A DNA stretch of 64,000 nt from Algicola sagamiensis DSM 14643 (GTDB lineage: Bacteria > Pseudomonadota > Gammaproteobacteria > Enterobacterales > Alteromonadaceae), in assembly GCF_000374485.1 (NCBI RefSeq), contig NZ_KB894491.1, positions 122,446 to 186,445 on the forward strand. Direction: 5' to 3'. Numbering within the stretch: position 1 is the stretch's first letter; every line of letters starts with the position of its first letter. The notes beneath the pieces were generated by a model. It was given only the letters and a program-made list of their open reading frames with translations. It was not told the origin of the DNA and searched no databases. Positions 1 to 8,968 of this stretch are shown here, piece after piece. The translations under genes were made by a program, and so were the position numbers.

Positions 1-663
1 TTCTGGACAGTCACTAATGTCTTTTTCAGTGTATTGATTGGCCTGATACTGGCACTCGCACTCAATACAGAAGGATTAAAAGGCAAAGCCATTTATCGTG
101 TGTTGCTGATTTTGCCTTGGGCAATCCCAAATTACATCACCGCCCTGATTTGGAAAGGCATGTTCCACCAGCAATTTGGAGTTGTGAATCAACTGATCCA
201 ACTTTTTGGAGGGAACGCAGTCGCTTGGTTCGATAATGTAGGTTCCTCATTTATGACAGTGCTCATGACGAATGTCTGGCTTGGCTTCCCATTTATGATG
301 GTGGTGCTACTCGGTGGTCTTCAGTCAATTTCTTCTGATATGTATGAAGCGGCAAGAATCGACGGCGCGAATCGCTGGCAACAGTTTCGTTATATTACCC
401 TGCCCTCACTCAAACCAACGATTATTCCTGCCGTCATATTATCTGTCGTATGGACATTCAACATGTTTAACGTCATTTATTTGGTGAACCAAGGCGAACC
501 TGCTGGCAGTAACGAAATCCTGCTGACACAAGCCTATAAAATTGGATTTGAAAAATATCAGTACGCTTATGCCGCAGCCTATTCTGTTGTGATCTTTGCC
601 ATCTTGTTTATCTACGGCATTTTCCAAAACAAAGTCAGTAAAGCAACGGAGGCTAACGCATGA
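1..663 (+). CDS. Maltose/maltodextrin-type ABC transporter permease, MalF-like (5' partial)
   Basis: Inner-membrane permease of a binding-protein-dependent sugar importer. The reading frame is open from base 1, so the N-terminus lies outside the window and 220 residues are visible. The cytoplasmic EAA loop that docks the ATPase is clear (EAARIDGANRWQQF, followed by LPSLKPT), with several hydrophobic segments around it. The stop overlaps the next permease start (ATGA), showing translational coupling. MalF/MalG pairing, and the glucan-binding-module genes downstream, suggest maltodextrin or a related alpha-glucan as substrate; that is inference, since the binding protein and ATPase are not in the window. 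Confidence 0.9.
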   Translation, partial: FWTVTNVFFSVLIGLILALALNTEGLKGKAIYRVLLILPWAIPNYITALIWKGMFHQQFGVVNQLIQLFGGNAVAWFDNVGSSFMTVLMTNVWLGFPFMMVVLLGGLQSISSDMYEAARIDGANRWQQFRYITLPSLKPTIIPAVILSVVWTFNMFNVIYLVNQGEPAGSNEILLTQAYKIGFEKYQYAYAAAYSVVIFAILFIYGIFQNKVSKATEANA

Positions 664-1526
664 GGTTACCGAAGCACTTTGGTCTACATGTTGGCCTAAC
701 CAGCTTTTGTCTTCTGACCATTTATCCAATTCTCTGGGTCTTCTCCATTGCGTTTTCTGGAGAACAGAATATTAGTTTTGCGAATATTCCGGCTGACCCA
801 ACTGCTTGGGACCGCTTACGTGCGATTCTTCCCTGGCCAGAGCAAATCAGTATCCAGAACTTCGTCGACCTGTTTACCCAACAGCCATTTTTTGACTGGT
901 TGCTCAACAGTGTGATTGTCGCCGCCATGACAACCATCCTCGGTGTTTTTCTGGCGTGTACTTCCGCTTATGCATTCTCCCGCTTTCGCTTTCCAGGGAG
1001 AAGAACAGGGATGATGATGTTTTTGGTCTCGCAGATGTTCCCTGGGACTCTCATGTTGATCCCACTGTATATCATCGTGACAAAGTGGCTTGGGCTGGGG
1101 AATAGTTATTTTGGTTTGATTTTAGTGTATGCCACTACAGCGATTCCGTTTTGTGTCTGGATGATGAAGGGCTATTTCGACACGATCCCCAAGGAAATAG
1201 AAGAGTCAGCGATTATGGATGGTGCATCTTCTGCAACGATTTTCTGGAAGATCGTCCTGCCACTGGCACGCCCGGCACTTGCAATTACCGCCCTATTTTC
1301 CTTTATGACGAGCTGGAATGAATTCATTCTGGCATCCCTGTTTATGGAAGATGAGGCCATGTATACCGCGCCTGTTGGCTTAAAGTTCTTCGTAGGCGGA
1401 TTTTCTTCCCAATGGGGTTATTTTGCGGCGGGTGCAATTATCGTGTCTCTTCCAGTCGTTCTGTTATTCCTCTATCTGCAAAAGTATCTGATCTCTGGGC
1501 TGACCGCAGGTAGCGTCAAAGGGTAA
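660..1526 (+). CDS. Maltose/maltodextrin-type ABC transporter permease, MalG-like
   Basis: Second inner-membrane permease of the sugar importer, 288 residues, a normal length for MalG-type proteins. It has an N-terminal membrane segment, a periplasmic loop, and the EAA motif near residue 180 (EESAIMDGASSATIFWKIVLP). The start overlaps the stop of the upstream permease by 4 bases. It ends 48 bases before a secreted glucan-binding-module gene on the same strand, so the importer and the next three genes may share transcription. Sequence alone does not settle which glucan is carried. Confidence 0.9.
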   Translation: MRLPKHFGLHVGLTSFCLLTIYPILWVFSIAFSGEQNISFANIPADPTAWDRLRAILPWPEQISIQNFVDLFTQQPFFDWLLNSVIVAAMTTILGVFLACTSAYAFSRFRFPGRRTGMMMFLVSQMFPGTLMLIPLYIIVTKWLGLGNSYFGLILVYATTAIPFCVWMMKGYFDTIPKEIEESAIMDGASSATIFWKIVLPLARPALAITALFSFMTSWNEFILASLFMEDEAMYTAPVGLKFFVGGFSSQWGYFAAGAIIVSLPVVLLFLYLQKYLISGLTAGSVKG

Positions 1527-1574
1527 CTGTATCGAAAGCGAAATGAATTGAAGGATTAATGTGTAAAAGGATAA

Positions 1575-2402
1575 ATGAGAGAGAGTATGACAATGAAAAC
1601 AATGACAAAAACTTTGGTTGCTCTTTTGAGCATCAGCGCTTATACAGCACAAGCAGAAACATTGACCTTGAAAGATCCTGCTGGAGATGACAACGGTCAC
1701 GGTGCGGTTATCTACCCAACGGCAGCAATTTATAAACCAGGCGCTTTCGACTTGCGAGAATTCAAACTGAAAACATCCGGAGGTAAAGGGACGTTTGAAG
1801 TAAAAATGAATAGCAAACTAGAAGATGTATGGGCTATGGGAAGCGGTTTTTCAACACAAATGGTCTTTGTCTTTATTGATACTGACAACAAACCTGGCAG
1901 TGGTTTTACGCAAGGCTTGCCTGGGTTGAATATCAACTTTGATCCCAAACATGCTTGGGATAAGGTCGTTATTTTATCCCCTCAGAAGAAATCACGGGTC
2001 ACCAGTGAAGCAAAAATTAAAGCTGAAAAGTTCAAAGATGCGATCATTGTGCCCAACAAAACCAAAGGAAAAGGCAAAAAAATCTCAGCGAAAGTCGACT
2101 TAAAAGATATCGCAGCTTCCTCCCCGAAAAGCTGGCACTATCAAGTCGTCGTTCAATCCAACGAAGGGTTCCCTGCAAAAACTGACCTTTTAACCCGCCG
2201 TATCAACGAATATGAAGGGCAACACCGTTTTGGCGGTGGTCATGATATGGATTGCGATCCACATGTCATTGATATGCTCGCAGGTCAGGCAAAAGGGGAT
2301 AAGTCAGAAGCCGCGGCCCAGCATAAACAGCTCACCTACCAATGCTCGGAAGAAGGTCAATCACTGAAAATGGCGCAAGTTGAGATGATCAAAGCCCTCT
2401 AA
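1575..2402 (+). CDS. Secreted protein with glucodextranase-type C-terminal binding module
   Basis: 275 residues. A signal peptide (about residues 7-27, ending AQA) is followed by a domain I recognise as the glucodextranase C-terminal binding-module family (Pfam Glucodextran_C, from memory). Signature pieces are DPAGDDNGHG, YPT, GAFDL, FIDTDN and a HAWDKVVILSP block. No catalytic glycosidase domain is present, so it is probably a periplasmic or surface glucan-binding protein. It shares this architecture and a C-terminal GH-D-VIDMLAG segment with the gene at 4601, so the two are paralogs. Possible starts are ATG 1575 (AAAGGA three bases upstream) and ATGs at 1587 and 1593. Confidence 0.7.
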   Translation: MRESMTMKTMTKTLVALLSISAYTAQAETLTLKDPAGDDNGHGAVIYPTAAIYKPGAFDLREFKLKTSGGKGTFEVKMNSKLEDVWAMGSGFSTQMVFVFIDTDNKPGSGFTQGLPGLNINFDPKHAWDKVVILSPQKKSRVTSEAKIKAEKFKDAIIVPNKTKGKGKKISAKVDLKDIAASSPKSWHYQVVVQSNEGFPAKTDLLTRRINEYEGQHRFGGGHDMDCDPHVIDMLAGQAKGDKSEAAAQHKQLTYQCSEEGQSLKMAQVEMIKAL

Positions 2403-2473
2403 TTTCCAACAAACAATAAAAACGAAATTTGTCCCCGTAACAACTTGATCTTCAAGATTGTTTCGGGGGAAGT

Positions 2474-4513
2474 ATGGACGGAATAAAGATGTTTCAAAAA
2501 ACAACAATTGCGGTCCTGATTGGATCCACACTGACATTCCCAGCTCTCGCCCAACAACAAAAAGGCATCGAATGGTTCGGCAGTGTTTATGCAAAATTCT
2601 TAGATGGTGATCGCCGCCTCCAAAATGGTCTTTACAACAACTTAGAAAACGGTAGTGGGGATCAAGGTCAGGGTATTGAATTCGAACTCATGTTTCGCTC
2701 TCAAGTCTCCAAACAAGTCGAAATGGGCGGACGCCTGAAAGGACGTTTCAGTAAAAATTACTGGAGTAACTATGGTGGATTTGGTGATGACGAAAACGAT
2801 CCGGTGTCTGCACAATATCTTAAAGTTCGTGGTGTTTGGGTTCGTTTAACACCTGGATATGACTGGCTGGATTCCGCAACGATTGGTTCGAATGATTGGG
2901 GAATGTTCGATCCATTCACCGTTGGTAAAATTCGTTATATCGACCGAGATAACGCCTCCGGTATTCACTTGCAAGGCTCCGCGCTCCATAAAACACTGCG
3001 GTGGGACTTCGCTCGAGTTTCTCTACCAAAGTTGTGGGCTGGCCCTGGTTTTAACACTGGAGAGTATCATGCACAAGACGCAGCCTGGGTTGGTCAGATC
3101 CGATGGCAGGCTATGAATTCTCTCCACTTTACAACCATCATTGATTATGTGGACGATCATGAGATTGATAAAAATGATCATGATGTTCGAGATGGTCAAG
3201 CGGATCTGATGCGTTATAACAACTTCGTGTCAGGTATAAAATCCAGTTATTATGGAATTGACAATGCTTCCATTTCTGCTGCATTTTATCATTCTCAGTT
3301 GGATGTGAACGAAAACTTGCTGTTTGGAAATTGTGACACGATTCAGCCCTGCGCTCGATGGTCTCCTATTCTATCGAAAGACTCGTCGGATAATGCTTGG
3401 AAGGTCAATATCGATTTAGACGAAGTATTTGTTGAAGACTTTTCAATCTCTTTTGAACTATTTGATATTGGTAGTGACTATCAGTCCATCATGGCTGCGC
3501 GTCGTGAGCAAGATGTACTTGCAACGGAAGGTTTTGATGGCACATGGCAATGGTCACGACCTAACTTTAATACAAACGTTGCAAATGGTGCACAAAACGC
3601 TGGTGTCGGCTACGGAGGCTGGGATGGTGAAACGCATCAAGTCGTTGCTATCAATGCCGACAATGATTTTACCGACTTTGATGAAACTGCTGCGTATTCT
3701 GTCCTTGGCTGGCGTGGACTCACGATTCTTCCAAAATATGAAATCGCAGAATGGGAGCTTGCAGCAGAGTTCACTTATATTGATTACAGTACGAACTGGC
3801 AAGCATGTGGTGAAAAAAGTAAAGCAAATTGTGCTTATCCTGTTTTAGATAACAACCATAATTGGGGCGTCGGTGGAGATACCCGTTCACCTTACGGTGC
3901 TTATCAAGATCGCGATACACAAATCTATGTATTGAAGGCGAGCCATACTTTTGATATTGGTGAAGGTATCGACTTTAAAGCAAAATATAAACATATCAAC
4001 GATCAGGACAAACGCGTCACAGCTCAGAAGTACCTACATGATGCTTATCATGGTCAGGTAGCTCATACGAATGGCGATGATCGGGAAGCTTCATATGATA
4101 CCTACACTGTTTCAGCTGGATACCAACTCCACGAGGATCTCCACACTCGAATTTTTATTGAGCACTATCGATTAGATTTAAAAGATGGAACAGTCAATGC
4201 AAAACCTGCAACAGCTGAAGAGTGGGACACGCAGCCAGATGCAGGTTGGCTCGAATACGCGACAGGGCAACATCAAAAGACCAAGTTGGGTGTTGAGATG
4301 AACTACTTCCTTTCAGGCGCTGAACTAGGCTTAAATGCACAATGGATTGAAGGAACCTATGACCCTGAATTCTACACAGTAGATGCGCAAGGTCATGTCA
4401 CCCAAATGCACCCAACGGGTGACTCAGTCCAGACAGCATTAGGCGCGATTTCAACTGACGAAGTCGATTTTAGCCACTATCGAATGAAAGCATTCGTCAA
4501 AGTGAAATTTTAA
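2474..4513 (+). CDS. Large outer-membrane beta-barrel protein, porin-like
   Basis: 679 residues with a signal peptide (ending FPALA, then QQQKGIEWFG). The body is rich in alternating aromatic/polar strands and Asp/Asn loops, and the last residues are FVKVKF, the terminal-Phe signature of barrels folded by the Bam complex. Cys residues occur in two internal loops. I do not recognise a named family. Its position between two binding-module genes, downstream of a MalFG-like pair, suggests the outer-membrane channel or receptor of an alpha-glucan uptake system, replacing LamB; this is inference. ATG 2489 is an alternative start giving a more typical signal peptide. A strong terminator follows. Confidence 0.75.
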   Translation: MDGIKMFQKTTIAVLIGSTLTFPALAQQQKGIEWFGSVYAKFLDGDRRLQNGLYNNLENGSGDQGQGIEFELMFRSQVSKQVEMGGRLKGRFSKNYWSNYGGFGDDENDPVSAQYLKVRGVWVRLTPGYDWLDSATIGSNDWGMFDPFTVGKIRYIDRDNASGIHLQGSALHKTLRWDFARVSLPKLWAGPGFNTGEYHAQDAAWVGQIRWQAMNSLHFTTIIDYVDDHEIDKNDHDVRDGQADLMRYNNFVSGIKSSYYGIDNASISAAFYHSQLDVNENLLFGNCDTIQPCARWSPILSKDSSDNAWKVNIDLDEVFVEDFSISFELFDIGSDYQSIMAARREQDVLATEGFDGTWQWSRPNFNTNVANGAQNAGVGYGGWDGETHQVVAINADNDFTDFDETAAYSVLGWRGLTILPKYEIAEWELAAEFTYIDYSTNWQACGEKSKANCAYPVLDNNHNWGVGGDTRSPYGAYQDRDTQIYVLKASHTFDIGEGIDFKAKYKHINDQDKRVTAQKYLHDAYHGQVAHTNGDDREASYDTYTVSAGYQLHEDLHTRIFIEHYRLDLKDGTVNAKPATAEEWDTQPDAGWLEYATGQHQKTKLGVEMNYFLSGAELGLNAQWIEGTYDPEFYTVDAQGHVTQMHPTGDSVQTALGAISTDEVDFSHYRMKAFVKVKF

Positions 4514-4530
4514 TTGCGTTTAGCACACGA

Positions 4531-4562
4531 AACAAAGGCTGGTTGATCCAGCCTTTGTTTTC
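4531..4562 (+). terminator. Rho-independent terminator after the barrel gene
   Basis: A perfect 12-bp stem (4531-4542 pairs with 4548-4559) with a TTGAT loop. The stem ends in a T run that continues to 4561. It closes the transcript of the barrel gene 18 bases after its stop, so the next binding-module gene at 4601 probably has its own promoter or depends on read-through. Confidence 0.85.
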
Positions 4563-4600
4563 ATGGATGATAACTTTTCACATGTTGTATAGGTGAAACT

Positions 4601-5779
4601 ATGATCAAAAACAAACTCCTATTCCTCGCGCTTGCAACCGCTTTTTCGCTCCAAGCCAAAGATCATGTTTTTTCAGACCCTAGGTTTGATGATAAAGGCA
4701 GTGGACAACTCATTTATCCGCATAATGATGCCTACCCAGCAGGCTCTTTGGATATAACCAACCTAAAGATTTCAGAGAAAAAGAACCAGTATAAATTTAC
4801 GCTGACACTCCGAGAAGCGCCGACTCATCCAAGCTTGTTTTTATCCGATGTGGGTGGCGATCCGATGAATATCTTCGCTAAGCACGGCTTTTTTACCTTC
4901 AACCTAGACTTGTATATTGATCTCGATGCCAATCCAGAGCATGGGTTTCGTATGGCGCTGCCAGGACGAAAAGTGAATATTGCACCTGAGTTTGCCTGGG
5001 AGCGAGTGATTGTCCTCACACCACGTCCAAAGTTAGCACGCAAAGAATTCAAGTCATTTAACCTCCAGCAAATCAATGAGCGTTTTCATCAAGAAAATGG
5101 CAAATACCTCGGACAACTCCTCACAGAAGCACAAGAAGAAGTCTCCGAGGCTGTAGACAAGCTCTATTATTTTCCACATAAAATTCAGGTCAGTGGAAAA
5201 AAAGTTCATTTTTACATTCCAAAACAGTTTATCGGCCCACTGCTTGATGATATTGGGATCACCGCGGTCCTCACAGCAGCAGATATTGATACGGGGTTGA
5301 ATGACGATCGTATGTATGCCATGGGTGTCAAGCAAAGCGCTGGACGGAATGAAGTTGGCGTCGGTCATCATGGTGATCCAACACAGTCCCCTGTCATCGA
5401 TGTGCTCGGTCAATCACAAAGTGCACAACAAACAATGCTCAATCAATTTGATCATAAGCGCTTTGCAACGATTGGCGGTATTCGTCTGAATGGCGAAACG
5501 TATCAACCAAAACCAGCAGCAAAAGCCACGAAAGAAAAACATCAAAAAACAATTGCAGAGGTCGAGGTCCTCATTCAAGAAACCTTTCGTCCAGCCAGTA
5601 CAGCAAATCATCAAACACAGGCCGAAGAGAAAGCGCCCAATCAGCAGAAGAAAACGACTTCAAAAGCAACGCTTTCAATTGCTGAGCGATTAAAACAGTT
5701 AAAATCATTGAAAGATCAAGCGTTAATTAGTCACGACGAGTACACCAATTTACGGCAACGCATTTTAAACGAACTATAA
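4601..5779 (+). CDS. Secreted glucodextranase-type binding-module protein with C-terminal SHOCT-like tail
   Basis: 392 residues. The signal peptide ends near residue 19 (LQAK). The module resembles that of the gene at 1575: DPRFDDKGSG, a YPH, a GSLDI strand, YIDLDANPEHGF, and FAWERVIVLTP. The module is followed by a Gln/Lys/Thr-rich linker (about residues 300-355) and a final 35 residues (IAERLKQLKSLKDQALIS, then HDEYTNLRQRIL). That tail fits the short C-terminal oligomerisation domain SHOCT. It lacks a hydrolase domain. It is probably a periplasmic glucan-binding protein acting with the barrel and importer; function is inferred. A terminator lies just upstream. Confidence 0.7.
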   Translation: MIKNKLLFLALATAFSLQAKDHVFSDPRFDDKGSGQLIYPHNDAYPAGSLDITNLKISEKKNQYKFTLTLREAPTHPSLFLSDVGGDPMNIFAKHGFFTFNLDLYIDLDANPEHGFRMALPGRKVNIAPEFAWERVIVLTPRPKLARKEFKSFNLQQINERFHQENGKYLGQLLTEAQEEVSEAVDKLYYFPHKIQVSGKKVHFYIPKQFIGPLLDDIGITAVLTAADIDTGLNDDRMYAMGVKQSAGRNEVGVGHHGDPTQSPVIDVLGQSQSAQQTMLNQFDHKRFATIGGIRLNGETYQPKPAAKATKEKHQKTIAEVEVLIQETFRPASTANHQTQAEEKAPNQQKKTTSKATLSIAERLKQLKSLKDQALISHDEYTNLRQRILNEL

Positions 5780-5865
5780 AAAGCCAGCCTATGCAGGGGA
5801 AAATTCGCGTAGGCTACAATTATATTGATACACCCGATAAATGTTGTGTCAGAAGAGAGTATTGT

Positions 5866-6156
5866 ATGTTCTTCTTTCTATTTATCAGTATTCTGATCAC
5901 AGGCGCAATGCTTTGGTTTGCCAGCCTGTTGACAGATGTCAAAATTGATTTTAAGCAGACTTCGATTGCTGCTGGTGCTTCCAGCTTGACCAGCGCTGTC
6001 CCCGTCTTTGGCTGGCCGCTCTCATTTATTGTATTATTCTATCTACTACGTTATTTCAGCAAAGCTGATATTTGGCCAGATATCATACTTGTCGTGCTCA
6101 CCAGTAAAATCCTCACCATTCTTTTTGGCATGATCATGATCCAAATCTTTTATTGA
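5866..6156 (+). CDS. Small inner-membrane protein, unknown
   Basis: 96 residues with about three hydrophobic segments: the N-terminal 20 residues, about 45-65 (FGWPLSFIVLFYLL), and the C-terminal 25. I recognise no family. ATG 5866 is preferred over the upstream in-frame ATG 5791 because AGAAGAGAG lies just before it, and the extra N-terminal residues would be encoded by a stem-loop region (5786-5815). It stands alone between the glucan locus and a solute-binding protein. Confidence 0.55.
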   Translation: MFFFLFISILITGAMLWFASLLTDVKIDFKQTSIAAGASSLTSAVPVFGWPLSFIVLFYLLRYFSKADIWPDIILVVLTSKILTILFGMIMIQIFY

Positions 6157-6250
6157 TTGAATTTTTCAAGCATACATCCCCTACCCTCTGATATCCTGAA
6201 CAGGCCTTCTTTCATTTATCTGTTACACTGTTAGTGATTAAACAGCATGA

Positions 6251-6988
6251 ATGATTTTTTGCGTGAATATTTTATTTTCTTTCCTATTGTTACTAAGCAC
6301 GACACAGACGCAAACCGTATCACTGGTCTATGTAGACTATCCACCTTATTACTCTGAAAGCCAGCCCGAACAAGGGCCATTGAGTGAGCTGGTTACCAAA
6401 GCATTTCTTCATGCGGGTTACCGTGTCAACAACCGGCTTGTTCCGTGGGCTAGGGCTTATCGAGATGTTAAAAATGGGCATGTCGATGGCCTATATACGA
6501 TTTGGTATCGCGCTGAGCGAGAAGCATGGCTTTATTATTCCGATCCACTCCCTCCCAATGAAATTACACTATTAAAGAATAATTCACTCGTCACAATGGA
6601 AAAAGTAGACGTTCAAAGCCTCACGAAATATAAGATTGGTCTTGTCAAGGGATACACATTTCCACCGAAACTGAATTCCATAAAAGTCAACATATTGGAT
6701 GTCAAATCGGATAAGCATGGCTTAATTATGCTGGGTGAAAAGCGCATTGATTTATTTCTTACCGATAAGCAATTGGCTCTCTACCTTCTGAGCAATGAAT
6801 TAAAGCAATACCAATCAGATATTTCTCCGTTATCTCCACCCATGGAAGTCGTCCATCAATACCTTGTGATCTCCAAAAAAACAAAAAATGCAAAGCAAAA
6901 ATTCAAAGCTTTTAATCAAGGGCTCAAGGCACTCAAGAATTCTGGCGAATATGATAAAATCCTCAAAAAGCATCACTTATTTTACTAA
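6251..6988 (+). CDS. Periplasmic solute-binding protein, family 3 type
   Basis: 245 residues. A hydrophobic signal peptide (about 1-21) leads into a family-3 extracellular solute-binding fold: VYVDYPPYYSES, then EQGPLSELVTKAFLHAGY, PWARAYRDVKNGHVDG and FSDPLPP-like YYSDPLPPNE. No permease or ATPase is adjacent. Such stand-alone proteins are common in marine gammaproteobacteria and may bind amino acids or act as sensory or scavenging proteins; the ligand cannot be read. The ribosome binding site is weak. Confidence 0.75.
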   Translation: MIFCVNILFSFLLLLSTTQTQTVSLVYVDYPPYYSESQPEQGPLSELVTKAFLHAGYRVNNRLVPWARAYRDVKNGHVDGLYTIWYRAEREAWLYYSDPLPPNEITLLKNNSLVTMEKVDVQSLTKYKIGLVKGYTFPPKLNSIKVNILDVKSDKHGLIMLGEKRIDLFLTDKQLALYLLSNELKQYQSDISPLSPPMEVVHQYLVISKKTKNAKQKFKAFNQGLKALKNSGEYDKILKKHHLFY

Positions 6989-7016
6989 CGAACATCTCAA
7001 ACCATCATTTTCGTGA

Positions 7017-7604
7017 TTATACGACCGCATGTAAATGTCCGACCTGATTCAACTGCTGAATTTTACAATTGACGCCATCATCATGAATACAACTCACACT
7101 GGAAGGCGTTGCGAGTACAAATGGTTTGTCCGCACTGATTTCTTGCCCAATGACAGTACTCAATACAAAGTTCATGGCATAACCGTGGGTGATGAAGATT
7201 AAATCATTTTTTGTATGTTCAAGCACATAAGAAACATATTTCTCAATACGAAGTTGGCAGGATTGAATTTGCTCTTGTGTTGGAAAAACATCGTTTTTCT
7301 GAATTTCACATCTGGGTTTCCCGTCCAAACGGCCAAAAGATATTTCTCGAAGTTCTGATGTTAAATGGTAATGCGCACGCGTATGTTGGTAAATAATCTG
7401 TGCACTCTGACAACAACGCAATAAATCTGAAGAATGCATTTCTGCTCGTGTCTCATCCACAAGCGTCGCCAAATATTCACCCGTTTGGTGCGCCTGGGTT
7501 TCACCTAGTTTTGTGAGAGGAAAGTCAGTCCAACCACCGATGAGTCCCTTCACATGGTGTTCAGCTTCCCCATGGGTCACAATGTAAATGTGTCTCATCG
7601 GCAA
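7017..7604 (-). CDS. Histidine phosphatase superfamily protein with altered RHG motif
   Basis: About 195 residues of the phosphoglycerate-mutase-like fold. The N-terminal catalytic motif, normally R-H-G, reads VTHGEAEHH, so the conserved Arg is Thr while the phospho-accepting His is kept. The second His motif is intact (IFITHGYAMNF), as is the KLGETQAHQTGEYL segment. A TTG start at 7604 is likely because AGGGA sits 7 bases before it; ATG 7598 would be 13 bases away. The substrate is unknown and activity may be altered by the Arg loss. It is monocistronic. Confidence 0.75.
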   Translation of the reverse strand: MPMRHIYIVTHGEAEHHVKGLIGGWTDFPLTKLGETQAHQTGEYLATLVDETRAEMHSSDLLRCCQSAQIIYQHTRAHYHLTSELREISFGRLDGKPRCEIQKNDVFPTQEQIQSCQLRIEKYVSYVLEHTKNDLIFITHGYAMNFVLSTVIGQEISADKPFVLATPSSVSCIHDDGVNCKIQQLNQVGHLHAVV

Positions 7605-7716
7605 GATTTAATCCCTGTTTTGTCATTGTTTTATTTAACTTATAGCGTATCCAACAAAAATTTGTCGTATGCCGACTTTCCATATCGACATACGTATTTC
7701 ATCGCTTACTCGCAAC

Positions 7717-8682
7717 TTACTCACATATAGCTACTGGTGTCGATAACACAACATCTTGAATGTGTTGTAAGTACCCACTTTCTTCTATTGCGACCGTATC
7801 TTCATAGCCAGCATATTCACCGATAATATAGGTCTCTTCTTTCGGGATCCCAGCCTGTGCATATGCTTCAACATCCGTCGTAGCATTACCATACGCACGG
7901 TAAATCTCTACACCTTTTGATTGAATATCCTGTAAGAATTCAGCCTTATACTGAGCAGGACGGAACAAACTGTCTCCATTATTTCGAGATAAACGTAATA
8001 TGCCTTCAGGTAATCCCATCATACTGAGCCAGTTTCTTGTGCCGCTGCTATACCAGTAAACGCGGGCAGTCAGGAAAATAACCTGGTAATCTCTCTCCAT
8101 ATATTCCTTAACCAAACGATACGCACCAGGTCTCGGTTCCGCTAACTCAAGTTCCAGATAATCTTTGATCTGTTCTGCATTCGATTTTGTTAAAGTGGCA
8201 TCAATATCAAAAACAACGGCTTTTCTTGTGCTATCGAGCACTGTGATATAACCTTCCGCTTGCGTAAGATCCCCCATCACGACAGTCTTCACTCGATACT
8301 GCCCAGCAGGTAATCCTGGTAATTCTACTTCTGCAATTCCGTCAGAGTTCGTTTTATATCTGCCAAGCGGTTGCCAATGTGGCATGTTGGTGCCGTAAAT
8401 ATATGCTTGAATATACTCATCTTCCAAGTCCTTATGAAAGACACCGCCATAATCAAACTTCGCGGTCATTGTCGTTGATTCATACTCACCAACCACAACG
8501 TCATGAAGCATATGGAATGATTGATCCCAGCTTAACCATTCATTCCAAAAGTGTTGAAAAGACTCTTGCTCTGGATGTTCAAAGGATGGTGCTGATTGAT
8601 AAACGGTATAGTCAGGGCATGTTGTCGCCTGACTTGCGACAGGTATCATCCCTAACAATAAACAATAAAGTAGTGTTCTCAT
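7717..8682 (-). CDS. Secreted lipin-like (LNS2-type) HAD phosphatase
   Basis: 321 residues with a signal peptide (cleaved after about residue 19, ASQA). The N-terminal half (about 50-150) looks like a beta-rich domain with an ELPGLPAGQYRVK strand. The C-terminal half is a HAD domain with the DxDxT motif (VVFDIDATLTKS, near residue 157). Further support is FLTARVYW and a late IIGEYAGYEDTVA acidic segment. The DIDATLT context and Arg/Tyr pattern resemble lipin/Smp2 phosphatidate phosphatases, so a periplasmic or secreted lipid phosphatase is plausible. No pathway partner is adjacent. Confidence 0.7.
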   Translation of the reverse strand: MRTLLYCLLLGMIPVASQATTCPDYTVYQSAPSFEHPEQESFQHFWNEWLSWDQSFHMLHDVVVGEYESTTMTAKFDYGGVFHKDLEDEYIQAYIYGTNMPHWQPLGRYKTNSDGIAEVELPGLPAGQYRVKTVVMGDLTQAEGYITVLDSTRKAVVFDIDATLTKSNAEQIKDYLELELAEPRPGAYRLVKEYMERDYQVIFLTARVYWYSSGTRNWLSMMGLPEGILRLSRNNGDSLFRPAQYKAEFLQDIQSKGVEIYRAYGNATTDVEAYAQAGIPKEETYIIGEYAGYEDTVAIEESGYLQHIQDVVLSTPVAICE

Positions 8683-8968
8683 TTTCTTTCCTATTGCTGT
8701 TCAGATTTTTATATTTTTTGGACAACGGCTAACGTTTCAGATACGGTTGATTCAAAATCATGAAACGCAAAAATCATGTTAACTTAATCAATAATAAATT
8801 CCATTGTTGTAAAATTAATTGATTAGCAAAAAAGACTTGTTATATTGTTTTTGATGAGAATTAACAGCCATTTTTCTCCTTCTTCTGAATACAAAGGAAT
8901 AGACTGACATTAGACTTTAGAATTTTCAGCCAATCTTGCATAATAGTGACTTTTGAAGGATAAGCCCC
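8683..8968. other. AT-rich divergent intergenic region
   Basis: 286 bases between the lipin-like phosphatase (minus) and ychJ (plus). It is AT-rich and must hold both promoters. I see no open frame of interest, no clear palindrome and no repeat. An AAGGA ribosome site for ychJ lies at its right end. Confidence 0.5.

Noticed and set aside
3429..3848. 139-codon frame inside the barrel gene
   Set aside because: Out-of-frame shadow of a long, well-supported outer-membrane protein gene.
5786..5815. Stem-loop after the second binding-module gene
   Set aside because: A 9-bp stem with a 12-base loop and one G-T pair, but no T run follows, so I do not call it a terminator.
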